Positions 11,105-22,336 of a stretch of DNA of 64,000 bases are shown piece after piece. Numbering within the stretch: position 1 is the first letter of the stretch; the number at the start of each line of letters is the position of its first letter. Where the stretch lies: assembly GCA_019096065.1 (NCBI GenBank), contig JAGUCH010000001.1, positions 1,302,001-1,366,000 of the forward strand, read 5' to 3'. This DNA is from Paracyclopina nana (Eukaryota; Arthropoda; Copepoda; Cyclopoida; Cyclopettidae). The notes below the pieces were generated by a model that searched no databases, was not told the DNA's origin, and was given only the letters and a program-made list of their open reading frames with translations. A program made the position numbers and the translations under genes.

Positions 11105-13963
11105 ATGGGCGAAGCTGAAGTTAGCAGGCCCAGAGAAAGAGGAAAAAAGGGCAAAAGGGGAAGAAAAGGTCAGGGGAAAAGGACTTGGAAGAAAAAGGCT
11201 TGGGTTCGGTATACCTTATATTCCATTATACCAATCTCCATAATTGCCATTTTTGTGACCACATCCGTTGTCGTAGCAACTTCCAGAGCCAAAATTGACC
11301 AAGTGAGTATGCAAAAAAAGCCTAAAAAGTGCTAATTTTTTTCTTTTATTCAAGGAATGTGATCTATTGCTGATAGGAGATGAAATTTGCCATGATGTTT
11401 ACAATACAGCCCTTTGCCAATTTGATCATGGTAAATTGTGTAAATTGTGTAATAGGGTAAAAATTGCTATCGCCCAGCCAAGTCTGCCCACGGCCGTGCA
11501 GCCCGCGCGCAAATCTATCACAACGCCATCTGCACCAAAATTGAGCGGATTAATGGCCTGTTCATCTACGCCACTTTATTGTAGCTTTCTTGCCTTGTCT
11601 CACATAAAAGTCCACGAATTTCAATGCACTATCATTGCCTTTCAAGAACTACTTTCTTATGCGAACCTGCGCTATAGCTGCTTCTAGGGTTGATCAAACC
11701 AATTAAAGAAGCCATTTACATTGCTTCAGTTGTAGGCAATATTGAATGTTTTGGTCTACCCTAACTGGTAGGCCTTACAAGTGAAGGTCATTATTAATCT
11801 AAGTTGTTGTAATTTCATTAGTTAAACTCTCAACTTTTAGCGAAGCCAGGGCCATCCACTATGACAATTCTAGACGGAAGTATGCAAATTAATTCACTAA
11901 ACTTATTTTAGTTCTTTCGTCATTTGTGCGGTGGCGCTTATGCTGCTTGCTTCAATGAAAAAGTGGGAAATTCAAATTTTGATTTTAGCGCCAATTTTTT
12001 AGTGCTCGAGTAGGAGGAGCCTGTTAATCAGCTTTACCAGACTTGGAATTTTTACTTCAAAAATTGCATACATATGGCGTTTTCTATCATCTGACAGCTT
12101 TTTCATGAAACTCACGATTCTTAGAACTCTACGTTTTTCGTCAGAAGCCCTTCCATAGCATAGTCAGATGAAGTGTAGAAGTACAGCTGAGATAAGAGGT
12201 CACCTTACATTATAGATCATCTTGAGCGAAGCAACATTGATTTTACTAACCCTAGCTAGCCTTTGGTAAACTTGTCGCTCACTAACATGATTGGTTTTTC
12301 GGGCTGACTTCCGACCATTTTTCCGGGAAAATTTTTAAAAGGCGTTTATATCCCGTTCATGGAAAGGAGAAAAATTGTCTTATGACAAGCACAAAAGTAA
12401 ACTTCTGCTGATACTAATACTTACGAAAAAAGGTCAATTTTAAGACTATTGAAAAGTAAACACTGAAATGTAAGAAACAGGTGAAATAATCAATGTTTTT
12501 CGGAATGTTGCCTTAAATTTGTTAGCTCGATTCCTGGTTCAACTAGTTGAGAAGTACTTCTTAAGTGGTTTCATAACAAAACTCCGTTGCCTTATGACAA
12601 TTTTTTACTTTCCGAAAATCAACTTTGCACATGATCGAACGGGATATTAATTCTGTTATAAACTTTATTTCTCCTAAATATGCAGAGTTATCCATCTTCC
12701 TTTGCACCGCTCAAATGATCCAAGTCATAATAGCACTTCTCCCTGCCTTGGACACCCAACCAGTTACTTACCAATGAATATAGATAACCTATTTTTGATG
12801 TAGGCGATTGTTGTCTTAAGGATCCGCTGAGTAAATCAGAGTGCTCAGTGTGCCAATGTTTCCATGGCAACGGCTCAGCAACCACCACAGCCCTGTTGAC
12901 CACCACTGATGCAGCCATCAACTGGCAGTTCACTTTTGACCCTGATTTCTGCCTTCATTATGACTTCATTGGAGATGGCTTTTGCGACGACTCCACCAAT
13001 GCTGTCAGCTGTGGCTTCGATGGCGGCGATTGCTGCCTTGCCTCCATCAACGACTTGTACTGCAAAGAGTGCACTTGTCACCTGGATGCCAAGGTTCGCC
13101 CCAAAATCGAAGGCTGCTTCAGCAAAGCCTTCGTCGCAGACCACTTTTGCAACGATGTGAGCAACACCAAAGTGTGTGACTTCGACGGGGGCGACTGCTG
13201 CTTTCCCTTCATCAACGACTCCAAATGCTCGAAATGCACTTGTCATGCGGACCAGACCAGACACCCGAAATTGACCTGTGCTCAGCCCCAGCTACTGGGA
13301 AATGGAATTTGCGACCCTGCCAATAATGTCATGCAGTGCAACTTTGACGGCGGAGATTGCTGCCATTCCTGCCCTTTTTTCAATCAGGGCAGACAGCCAA
13401 TGACCACTTCGACCACCACAACCACCACAACCACCACAACCACCACCACAACCACCACAACCACCTACAAATTGCATCCCTGCAAAAACCCTGAGCTGCT
13501 TTCCAATGGATTCTGCAACGATGAAACCAATACGCAATCTTGCGCTTTTGATGGCGGAGATTGCTGCACAGGTTGGAACGAAAATGGCGACATTGCCAAA
13601 CCGATGTTTGACGATTTTTGCAAATTTTGCATTTGCCCCCAGACGGGGGCAAAGGACGAGTTTTTTTACTCCAAAGGGCTGCCATGCTCCGAGCCTTGGA
13701 AGATGAATGATGACATTTGTGATGACGAGTTGAACCATAAAGGCTGCTTCTATGATGGCTACGATTGCTGCCATGGCAGCCATGCTTCTTGCACTCGTTG
13801 CACTTGCATTGGTGACTATCCCCAGTGCCCTTTTTTCACCTATGTCAACGATGGCTTTTGCGATGATGAGGCCAACACTGCCCAATGCAAATTTGATGGC
13901 GGAGATTGCTGCAATAGTGAAAGCTCCAAGGAGTTTTGCACCAAATGCGAATGCCTTACTTGA
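11105..13963 (+). CDS. type II membrane protein with seven Lin-12/Notch repeats
   Basis: Exons 11105-11302, 11355-11430 and 12804-13963 join to 477 residues. The first 35 residues are Lys/Arg-rich and cytosolic. One hydrophobic anchor (about residues 36-58) follows, then an extracellular part of seven LNR modules, each ending in FDGGDCC or a close form (FDHGDCC, YDGYDCC). Most are followed by a CxxCxC turn. A run of 20 Thr residues separates LNR 4 and 5. LNRs bind calcium and in Notch hide the protease site. Here there are no EGF or ankyrin repeats, so it is not Notch. Function unknown; a surface or matrix-binding role is an inference. The 1.37-kb second intron and the 3' flank carry inverted copies of a repeat. 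Confidence 0.88.
11553..12330. repeat. left arm of inverted repeat around LNR exon 3
   Basis: This intronic segment matches the minus strand of 14065-14463 over most of its length. Shared blocks include GGCCTGTTCATCTACG against CGTAGATGAACAGG, the CTTCTTTAATTGG block, and CTAGCTAGGGTTAG. The left arm has an extra 388-bp insertion. Confidence 0.8.
11847..12234. mobile_element. 388-bp MITE, hAT-like
   Basis: The insertion is flanked by a perfect 8-bp direct repeat AGCGAAGC (11839-11846 and 12235-12242), while the uninterrupted sequence is present once in the partner arm near 14147. It begins CAGGGCCATC and ends in GATCATCTTG, an imperfect terminal inverted repeat. The 8-bp target duplication suggests hAT. 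No coding capacity. Confidence 0.7.
13406..13464 (+). repeat. ACC/ACA microsatellite encoding poly-Thr
   Basis: A near-perfect run of ACC and ACA triplets inside the LNR gene encodes a 20-Thr linker between LNR 4 and 5. In an extracellular protein this is a likely O-glycosylated stalk. Confidence 0.9.
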
Positions 13964-14064
13964 ATTAAACATATGAATTTTTTCCTTTTCTTGGTCTCTG
14001 TTTATCTACCACGACATAATCAGCTGTAACTTAGGCAGTCTTACAAAAACTTGTTTTTGTTCTT

Positions 14065-14463
14065 TTACGGTGCAATGGTTGGAAGTCTGCACGTGAAACC
14101 AATTGTATTAGTGAGCGACAAGTTGAGCGCTGGCTAGCTAGGGTTAGCAAAATCAACGCTGCTTCGCTAAAAGTTGAGAGTTGAACTAATGGAATTACAA
14201 CGACTTAGCTTATCCTAGCATAATAATGACTTATACTTGTGAGGCCTATCAGTAAATGAAGACCAAAACATTCAATGTAGCCGGCAAAAGAAGCAATTTA
14301 CATGGCTTCTTTAATTGGTTTAACCAACCCTAGAAGCAGCTATTGTGCAAGTTTGTGTAAGAAAATAGTTCTTGAAAGGCTATGACAGTGCATAGAAATT
14401 CCTGGATTTTTTTGGCTAGGAAATGCAAGAAAGTTACGGAAAAACGACGTAGATGAACAGGTG
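14065..14463. repeat. right arm of inverted repeat around LNR exon 3
   Basis: Reverse-complement copy of the intronic segment at 11553-12330, lying about 100 bp past the LNR stop codon and lacking the 388-bp insertion. The arms bracket the whole last exon. Confidence 0.8.
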
Positions 14464-15372
14464 CTTTTTCGTGCAGTAAATGCCATTTTTGAAAATTATT
14501 CGTTTTGATATCAGGTTAGCATTTGTATAATCCGCCAATTAGCAGGTTGATAATGGCAATCTGACAGTTTAAAGACGAATTAAGTCAAGTCAAGTGAAAA
14601 ATTTCAATTTCCAATCATCCACGGATTATCACAGCAGATTAATTGATTCATTGATGAGTTTGATAGCGTCAAATTGGCTCTAATAATTTTGTGTCGAGTG
14701 AATCTGCCATTTTTGTATTTTCCCATCTACATATTCGATTTTAATTGCGCGAAATGGAGATGATGGGAGAAATTGTGCGGGAAATGTGGGTCAAATTCGG
14801 AAGGTCAATTTCCTACTTCCGACTTGCAGGTGTAACCATGAAAATCCGCTTTGATTGTGGCCATTTTTGAGGTTACTGTAGTAAATCATTAGCAGTGAGC
14901 CATGTTTTCGGCAGGATATTTCAAAAACACAGTGGGCCATTTACCTCCTTTGACGCGCATTACACAAAAATCCAGATTTTCCCCAAAAAAAATATTATAA
15001 CAATTTTCAAATTTTAATTCAAAAATACTACTTCTTTTTTAATTTTGGCAATTAGATATTCCACTGTGGGCAAGGCAGAAAGTTTTCTGAAAACATTTTA
15101 GCACCTGTGAAATGGCGCCCGGCAGAAATAAAATGAAATGGGAAATAAACAAGTGACAAATGATTGGATTTGCAACTGAGTTTCGCAAAGTCGAAATCGG
15201 CTCAAATGTCCAATTAGGATTGTAATGAATCCGTATTAAGTAGGAGTCACACTGTGCTATTAGCGATCCAGCTTAGCCCGCGCGCAATAAAAAAAGTACG
15301 CGCGCACTCATTTGGAAAATATTTCGGCCACTGTGCGCGCTGCGGTGAATGTTAAAAAGTTGTAGTGTATTT

Positions 15373-15723
15373 TAAGGCCCTGTTCACCTGGCTAATAATT
15401 TTTTATATATTACGTCAAAATGTTACTAAAAAATCGGCCAATTTACGCATTTTTCACCATTTCTCCAGGTTTCTGTAGCCACCATTAAGGCCCTGTTCAC
15501 CTGGCAAAATGTCGGTTATATTTTACGTCGAAATATTACTAAAAAAATTGGCAAATTTACGCATTTTTCACCTTTTCTCCAGGTTTCTGTAGCCACCATT
15601 CGGCCTTTTTGGGCAATTTTTGATAAGGCTATTTTAAAATTAAAATTGTTAAACATTTTTACCTGTTTTAAAACGCCTTAATTTTCGCATAAAAACGATG
15701 ATAAAGTAGGTGAACAGGTCCTA
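15373..15723. mobile_element. short TIR element with internal duplication
   Basis: Ends are inverted: TAAGGCCCTGTTCACCT on the left and AGGTGAACAGGTCCTA on the right. The first 113 bases are tandemly repeated from 15486. The outer motif resembles the ends of the inverted repeat around the LNR exon, so they may be one family. No open frame. Confidence 0.65.
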
Positions 15724-16133
15724 AATCTTGAAGATCTCTCTTTTTTGACCTGATCTTGTCGGTGATCCCATAGAGGATCACATGGCTTATTTGTCAGCTG
15801 ATCTGTGAACAACAAATGAGGACTTCATCATCACATTTTGGGCAGATGATGAGGATTATACAAGATCGAGTGGATGGCTCCAAAATCATTACAAGTAGCA
15901 AAGTCCTCCATTTCAAAGGATCATCCCTCAAAAGTTCCCACATCTTCTCTATACCAGCTCACTGACCATTCAAAAACATGTCCCACAAAATCATGTTTAC
16001 CTTGAATATACTTCAGCTGAGGACATGCAGATTAGCTGCATCAACCAGTCAATTTAACATCATTTTGATGTGATTTCACTTTGAATTGCCATTGGAGTTA
16101 TAGACGCTCAGCATCAATCGAAATATATTAATG

Positions 16134-16149
16134 AGCGCCACCTGGTGTC
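16134..16149 (-). promoter_or_regulatory. CTCF-like motif
   Basis: AGCGCCACCTGGTGTC is the reverse complement of the animal CTCF core (CCA/G-C-C/T-AG-x-x-GGCGC). Sequence match only. Confidence 0.45.
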
Positions 16150-16272
16150 GGAATCTTTTTAAATTAAAAAAACACCCACAATTCCTAGCATTTTGCAGAA
16201 CAAACAAATTGGTAACAAACTTTTTTGAAGCTTTATGCAAATACCTTAGTGTATTTGCAATTTATTTGGATT

Positions 16273-16288
16273 GGCGCCACCTAGCGGC
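16273..16288 (-). promoter_or_regulatory. CTCF-like motif
   Basis: GGCGCCACCTAGCGGC matches the reverse complement of the CTCF core at nearly all positions and lies 139 bp from a similar site in the same orientation. Confidence 0.55.
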
Positions 16289-18502
16289 GGAGTTCGGCAG
16301 CTTTCGGATTCCCAAAAGAATGAGTAGAATAATCGATACCTCCATGCATTTCCCTTAGCTATGTTTTGGCTTCAAATGTGTAGAAAAGATTTCTTGTCTG
16401 ATCTTGGCAAATTGCGAAACGCCAATATGAGCTCAGGGGGAACAGAATTCCTCCGCTTTTTGGTAGGTGAAATGAGAGATGAAATTAGGGATTTCACATG
16501 AAGATCTGAATCGACATCCTCGCTTCGCTGACTCCCAATGCAACGTACTTGAATGAAGGGCCATGTCATGTTGACCTAAAGAATTCTTCTTTGTAGCCAA
16601 CATTCCTCGGGCTTAATCACTGTCTATATTAGCAAAGAGCTATTAAGTCACCATTTTAAATAACCTAGAGCAGCTACACAGTGGGCTGATTCAAAATTCA
16701 AAATGAAAGAAAAATGGCCTAAGGTAAATTGCAAAAAAAAAATTATCTACTGTGTCATGGGCTTATTAAAAGAGAGAGAGATGTGGATTTTTTTCACTTC
16801 CAAAAGCTCAAAAGCTTTTTGAGTTTGACTGACGACTAAATAACTTCGAGCGCGGATAATAGACTCCCTTGCAGCCAAAAGCTCTTTTCAACATCAGCAG
16901 CCCCCAATTCGCATGGTTGTACCATGCATGTCCCAACAAGGAGGGGAACAGAGGGGATTCCCTTATTTTTGCAAGCAGGGGACAAAGATCTAGAGTGTTT
17001 ACACTTGGGTTACACCATATATCTGCTATAATATATGGAGATCTAGTACAAAAGTGAGTGTAAATGGGGAAGGATGGAAAATAGTGCTTTTTCTATGTGT
17101 AATCTTTTGAAAATACTCGAGGAGAAAAAGTCTCCTTTTTTCCACCCAAGAATATCCTCTCTGAAAAAAACCGACTACTTAATTTATAACTGTATTTAGG
17201 TTCATAATTTCCATAATTCAAAAAAACTGTTATTATCACGTAATATAGAGCAAATATAAATTTTTTTTTGGTTATTTCACCAGTATTATTCCGGGTATCT
17301 GGTGGAAAAATAGAATTATCTTTAAAATTCATGTAAAGTGAGCTTTGTTTTGAAATTCACTAGTTTATGCACCTGGGACTTAATTTTACGGAGGGGGGAA
17401 ATTGAATTGCTCCCGGTTTGTGACCGGAGCGCCTTGTTTTTCCAGTACTAATATTGGGCTTTAGCCACCTTCTAGTCCACGTCATGTCAGCTACAACGTT
17501 TTTGGTTGCAGCAGCCGACTCGAAAAGGCGGATTAGCTTGAGCAGCCTCTTTACAACCCAGTCAGTTTGGTTTCCAGCTGCCCTATACACATCATGAGCT
17601 TTATAGACTCGGCCGAAAAAATGGAAATGGGCGGCTCCCCAAAACGGTTCCATGATCTCTCAATATGACTCTTTAATCAAATAGTCAACGCTCTTGCTAG
17701 TATCAAATTCATGAAATTCCATGTATAAAAGACCAACTTATCTCGGCATCGGGACTCCTGCAGGGCCAATTCTTCTGCTGCTGCAATTTGCAGGTGCTTA
17801 CAATTGTGAACAATGCTCACATTTGTGGCCAAGAATGCATTTTATCTCCAAAATTCGACACTATTCAGTGCTCAGCATTTTTCCGAGGAAATTCCCAATG
17901 CTGAGCAGCCGTCAAAGTCACCAAAATTCAAATTTTCAAGTTAAGGCTAAAATAACTTATTAAAAGATTTTGAGCTATTCTTACTTCATAAAATTCAATA
18001 CAATTTTCACAATTTTCTTGCAGCAAGTCATATTAGCCTTTTTTAGCCTGATTTTGGTTAAAATCAAGGTCAAAAATGGCTGACTCAATTTTTGTCAAAT
18101 GCTTTCAAAAGCAACAAATTTGGTTATTGTTGTTTCAGCATGCAAAGGAAAAAACAGGGAATCAAACATCTATAGAAATTTGCATTAATTTGATAAAAGT
18201 AAAGCTTTTTACTTGTAAAAAGGAAAGTGCTTTTTGCCTAAATAAAAAGAAGTAAGCTGGTTTGATTGATTGAAAGGTGAATAATGCTAAGTACTGAAAA
18301 ATAGTGACAAAAAGCAATCAAGTTTGGAACCAGGGATTTAAGCCCCGCCCTCTGGCGGCGGCGGCGGCGGCGCCGCGCCGTCAAATCTTCGGCGTTACAA
18401 GCGCGCTTAGCGCCGTCGCCATCAAAGTTAAAACCAAAAAGTTCACCCAGTCCCATCACAGTTCACTCCGTGCCTTCCTCGGGTTCACCAAATACTAAAA
18501 TA

Positions 18503-20152
18503 ATGCTTTTTCAACCGCCACCGCTAAACTCTTCGTCAGCAACTTTGCTCAGAATGTCAGCTTCTCCCGAAGACAAGCCCCAACACCAGGCTTCAAGTAA
18601 GCTAAAATACTAATTCAAAATATTCCTCAATAATATGAATAATATCAGTCCTAAATATTAGCAGCCTCATTTCCTAATTTAAAACTTGTTTCTTTAGTTT
18701 ATTTTTTTAACTAAATAAAAGAACTTGATGTTATATGCATGTCTATACACATGAGTTTCAATTTGGCGTTTTTCTCCGATTTTAGGCCGCATTTTGTACG
18801 ATATTCCGTGCAAGGTGTGCACTGACCACTCGTCGGGCAAGCATTACGGCATTTTCGCCTGCGATGGCTGCGCCGGCTTCTTCAAGAGGTCCATCCGCAG
18901 AAATCGGCAATACGTGTGCAAAGCCAAGGCAGAGGGCGCTTGCGTCGTGGACAAAACGCACCGCAATCAATGCAGAGCGTGCCGACTGCAACGCTGCATC
19001 AACGTGGGCATGAACAAGGACGCCGTGCAGCACGAAAGAGGCCCCAGAAATTCCACTCTGCGCCGCCAGATGTCGCTCTACTTCAAAGACTCCGCGAGCC
19101 CCGGCTCGCCGCCCAAGCCAACTGCTCAGCAGCTCAGCAGCGGCTCAGCTCCGCAGCCAACTCCGAATTTGTTCAGCGCCTCTTCCTCGGCTCCCAGCCT
19201 GCTTTTGCCCCCCGCAATGCCCCATTATTCCGCGCCTTTCGGCCGGCCCAGCCCGCCGCCCAATTTGCCCTTTTTAACCAGCCCCCCGGGCTTTGCGGCC
19301 CCGCCCTCCTTTTTGGCCGACAGCCTCACCAAGTCATACCAGCTCCACTTGTCTTTTCTGCAAGAGGCTCGGCGAAACAACGGGCTATTGCTGATGCCCA
19401 CGCCCAAGTACCCGCACGAGATGAGCCCCTCTGCGACGCCAACGCCACCTGTGTCCATAGCGGCGAGCTCCGAAAGCAGCATCAACACGCCGCCCTCTCC
19501 TTTCAGGCTGGCCAGCGAGAACATTAGCGAAATGGCCGCCAGGTTGCTCTTTATGAACGTGAAATGGGCCCAGCATGTGCCTGCCTTCACCTCCTTGCCC
19601 TACAGGTATGGAATATATATAATTATACAGAATTCAGGATAATAACTGGGATTTTACTTATATAGGGATCAAATGCTGCTTTTGGAGGAATCCTGGAGGG
19701 AGCTCTTCGCCCTGAGCTCGGCCCAGTTTGGCCTGCCTGTGGAGCTGGCCGCGGCCGGGGTCAACAGCGAGGCCGTGCTGATGGAGCTGAAAAGCCTGCA
19801 GGAATGCATCCAAAAGTTCCAGGCCATGCAGGTCGACCCCACGGAATTTGCCTGCTTGCGAGCCATCATCCTGCTCAAGACGCATATAGACAACGGCGAA
19901 AATGAGGCCAGGGAGCTGAGAGACCAGGCGGCCATTAATAATTTGCAGGACCAGGCCCAATTGACGCTGTCCAAATACATTGCCACGGCTTACCCCAATC
20001 AGCCCTCGAGGTTCGGCAAGTTGCTCCTGCTCCTGCCCAACCTCAAGTCCATTTCGGGCAAGGCCATCGAAGAGCTGTTTTTCAAGAAGACCATCGGTGC
20101 AATTCCCATAGAGCGAATCATTTGTGACATGTACAAAGCGGGCGCTGTTTGA
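18503..20152 (+). CDS. NR2E1: tailless/TLX nuclear receptor (NR2E1)
   Basis: Exons 18503-18596, 18786-19605 and 19666-20152 encode 466 residues. The DNA-binding domain has both C4 zinc fingers (starting CKVCTDHSSGKHYG), the P-box CDGCAGFFKR, and the TLX-specific tail MNKDAVQHERGPR followed by STLRRQ. A Pro/Ser/Ala-rich hinge (about residues 125-245) leads to a ligand-binding domain across the second junction, with ALSSAQFGLP and the LDNGEN-like helix region (here IDNGEN). TLX/tailless is a nuclear repressor in forebrain, eye and neural progenitor patterning. A GC-rich, CGG-repeat region lies upstream. A CTCF-like motif is about 50 bp past the stop. It is convergent with STAG. Confidence 0.95.
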
Positions 20153-22336
20153 AAATACACACATAGTATATATTATAGACATCCTTGTCATAATGTGACG
20201 CTGCCCTCTAGCGGCGAAACATGGGAAGTTTTGGGTAGCGCATGAATTCACGATCGTTTTGACATCAAAAGTGTGATCCTCATTTTAGGGCCAAATTAGT
20301 GAAGAAACAAATAGAAAAAGGTGTCAAATAAATTCCAAAATTGCTTCTAGAATTATGAGAGGATTCTCTTTGGTGCTTATGGCTCCAGAATTTGATAATA
20401 AAATTGAATGCCAATTGGGGTTTTTTTATCCTTACTTTTTTTGCCTGAAAAAAATGAACGAAAAAGTTATTTGGATGAATTCCACACATAATTAAGACAA
20501 AAGCCAAATTGGGGATTTATTTGAAGTGATAGCAATTTCCCTGGTAGCCATGGTTCACTTTTCGCCATAAAAGGCCAAAAGGAATCCACATGGTCAATGT
20601 TGATGTCATGATCAGGATGTTTATAGCCTTTGTGACTTGGCGTGATTTTTTAATCCTTTATGAAGCGTTTTCGAGGCTGAAAATTGCCGCCGCCGCCGAG
20701 GTTTTCTGAGAAAAAAGATCAGTGGTTTGGCTGGCTGACACGGTGACCGCGAAAAGCTCTTCTTAGCATGTTTTGATGAACTCTAATCTTTCATATACTG
20801 CTACTTAGTACTCAGTTTGCCGCTCCGACTTGAGTTTTGGGGACCAAAAGGCAGATTATGACTGCTAATCTCCTTGCGAGCAAATCACGTCCGACGACCT
20901 TTGCCATTCGCTGCCAAAAGCTCAATTTGTCAGCGTGACGGCGATGCCAACATCAATACTACATAAAAGCTACGAAACTTGTCATTGTTGATGCAAACGG
21001 GCAAATAATGAAGCAGCTGCCGCCATCATCATCATCGTTGTTGCTGGTGGACTTTCAAAATCAGTTTATCCAACATGACGAATTGCTCCTTTTTGCTCAC
21101 TGCAAGATATTTTACGAGTTGTTTTCGCGTCCCCATGCTAGATGGCGCCACCGTCGCGTAGGTTTCTTGGGGCAAAGTTACCAGATGTGGATTTTTTAGC
21201 TGTGCTTGCTTTTTGGCGTTTTTGACGGGCGAATGGGGATAATTGGTTAGTGATATAAATCGATGTCACATCTCGCGGACAAGTTATTTGATGAAACTTT
21301 CAGTGCAAATACAATGTGATTTGAATCATTTGATAATCATAGAAAATCAAGTCCGAGTTCATCTGATTCGGCAAATTAATAAAGCCGGTTTGCATCAGCT
21401 CATTTTGGGTACAAATAATGGCATTTTTGACTTGTTTATACATTATTATGTAAGAAGCGGAATGCGGACTAAGTTAATATATTGTTTTGAGGGGAGTTAC
21501 ACGAAAATTGCTCTCTTTTCTAACACTGATTTCAGTCACATTAAAAGACTAAAAAATTGGATGATTTGAAAAACAGCAAAACAAAAATCACCAACTAGGC
21601 TGGAAAAAGTATTTTTTTCCACCCATTTTCGAAGATTTGGCGCCAGATTGTCAATAAGTTGTCAAAAGGTAAGCAGGGAAGAAACTCGGTGTGTCGTCAA
21701 AGGCGTTTTTCCGCAGATTACCATGAATATTGAGCAATCACTTAGGAAGCTCGAGTTATTTGTCCACACAATGGTCGCACATTTCATGCCTCGATGAATG
21801 GCAATTTCCCGACAAACGACAAATTGTGATTGAATACGTAATTGCGCACCCCTTTTCAATTCGCGATAGAGAGCTAAATGGAATCCCTAATCTGCTGCCC
21901 ATCAGCAAAAATCATGAACTTATCAACTCGGCGCGAATATTTATGGAGAGACCACCACCAAACCACAATGGCCGAAAATAGCAGATTACTGCAAGCAGCA
22001 ATAAAAGCATGCAGCTGCTGCAACAAAACGTAGGAATTTCAGTATATCATCATTATGCAGCTTTCGGTACGCGTTGACAAGGCACAAAAAGCTTCCTTCC
22101 TTCCTGATTTCATGGCACGTTATCCAAGATGACAAAAGCTATTTTCGGCATATGCGAGATGATGAGCGCTGACCCATGAACGCCAAACAATGAAAGGGTT
22201 CTCACAGGACATCAATGGACTTCCCATCATCGCATCGTGAATTGTTGTTGTTGCAGTAGTAGTACACGTTTTCCACTTTGTACTCTTTCGTTATTTTAGC
22301 ATACTGAGAATTTTTCACAAAAAATGGGGACAAACG
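20153..22336. other. intergenic between convergent NR2E1 and STAG
   Basis: About 2.2 kb with no supported gene. It contains the CTCF-like motif at 20199 and a weaker one in the other orientation (GCTAGATGGCGCC at 21138). Open frames at 21243-21569 and 21730-21981 are AT-rich and lack domains. Confidence 0.5.
20199..20215 (-). promoter_or_regulatory. CTCF-like motif
   Basis: CGCTGCCCTCTAGCGGC just downstream of the nuclear-receptor stop codon resembles the reverse complement of the CTCF core. Confidence 0.5.

Larger units (their letters stand above)
14464..18502. other. intergenic, LNR gene to NR2E1
   Basis: No supported gene. It contains a TIR element at 15373-15723, two CTCF-like motifs near 16134 and 16273, and a GC-rich block with CGG repeats and a CCCCGCCC box at 18340-18420, just upstream of the nuclear receptor. 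A 97-codon antisense frame at 17360-17653 has no recognisable domain. Confidence 0.5.

Noticed and set aside
11335-11687. 106-codon frame continuing past LNR exon 2
   Set aside because: It runs through the GTAAAT donor into repeat sequence; the LNR module is completed by exon 3 instead.
12875-13972. Minus-strand frames of 129 and 226 codons
   Set aside because: Shadows of the LNR exon; Ala/Ile-rich translation of repeated GGCGATTGC-type codons.
17360-17653. 97-codon minus-strand frame with ATG
   Set aside because: No domain, no splice context, average composition; cannot be supported as a gene.
18916-19527. A 203-codon plus-strand frame
   Set aside because: Overlaps the NR2E1 exon in another frame; the receptor frame has the zinc fingers.
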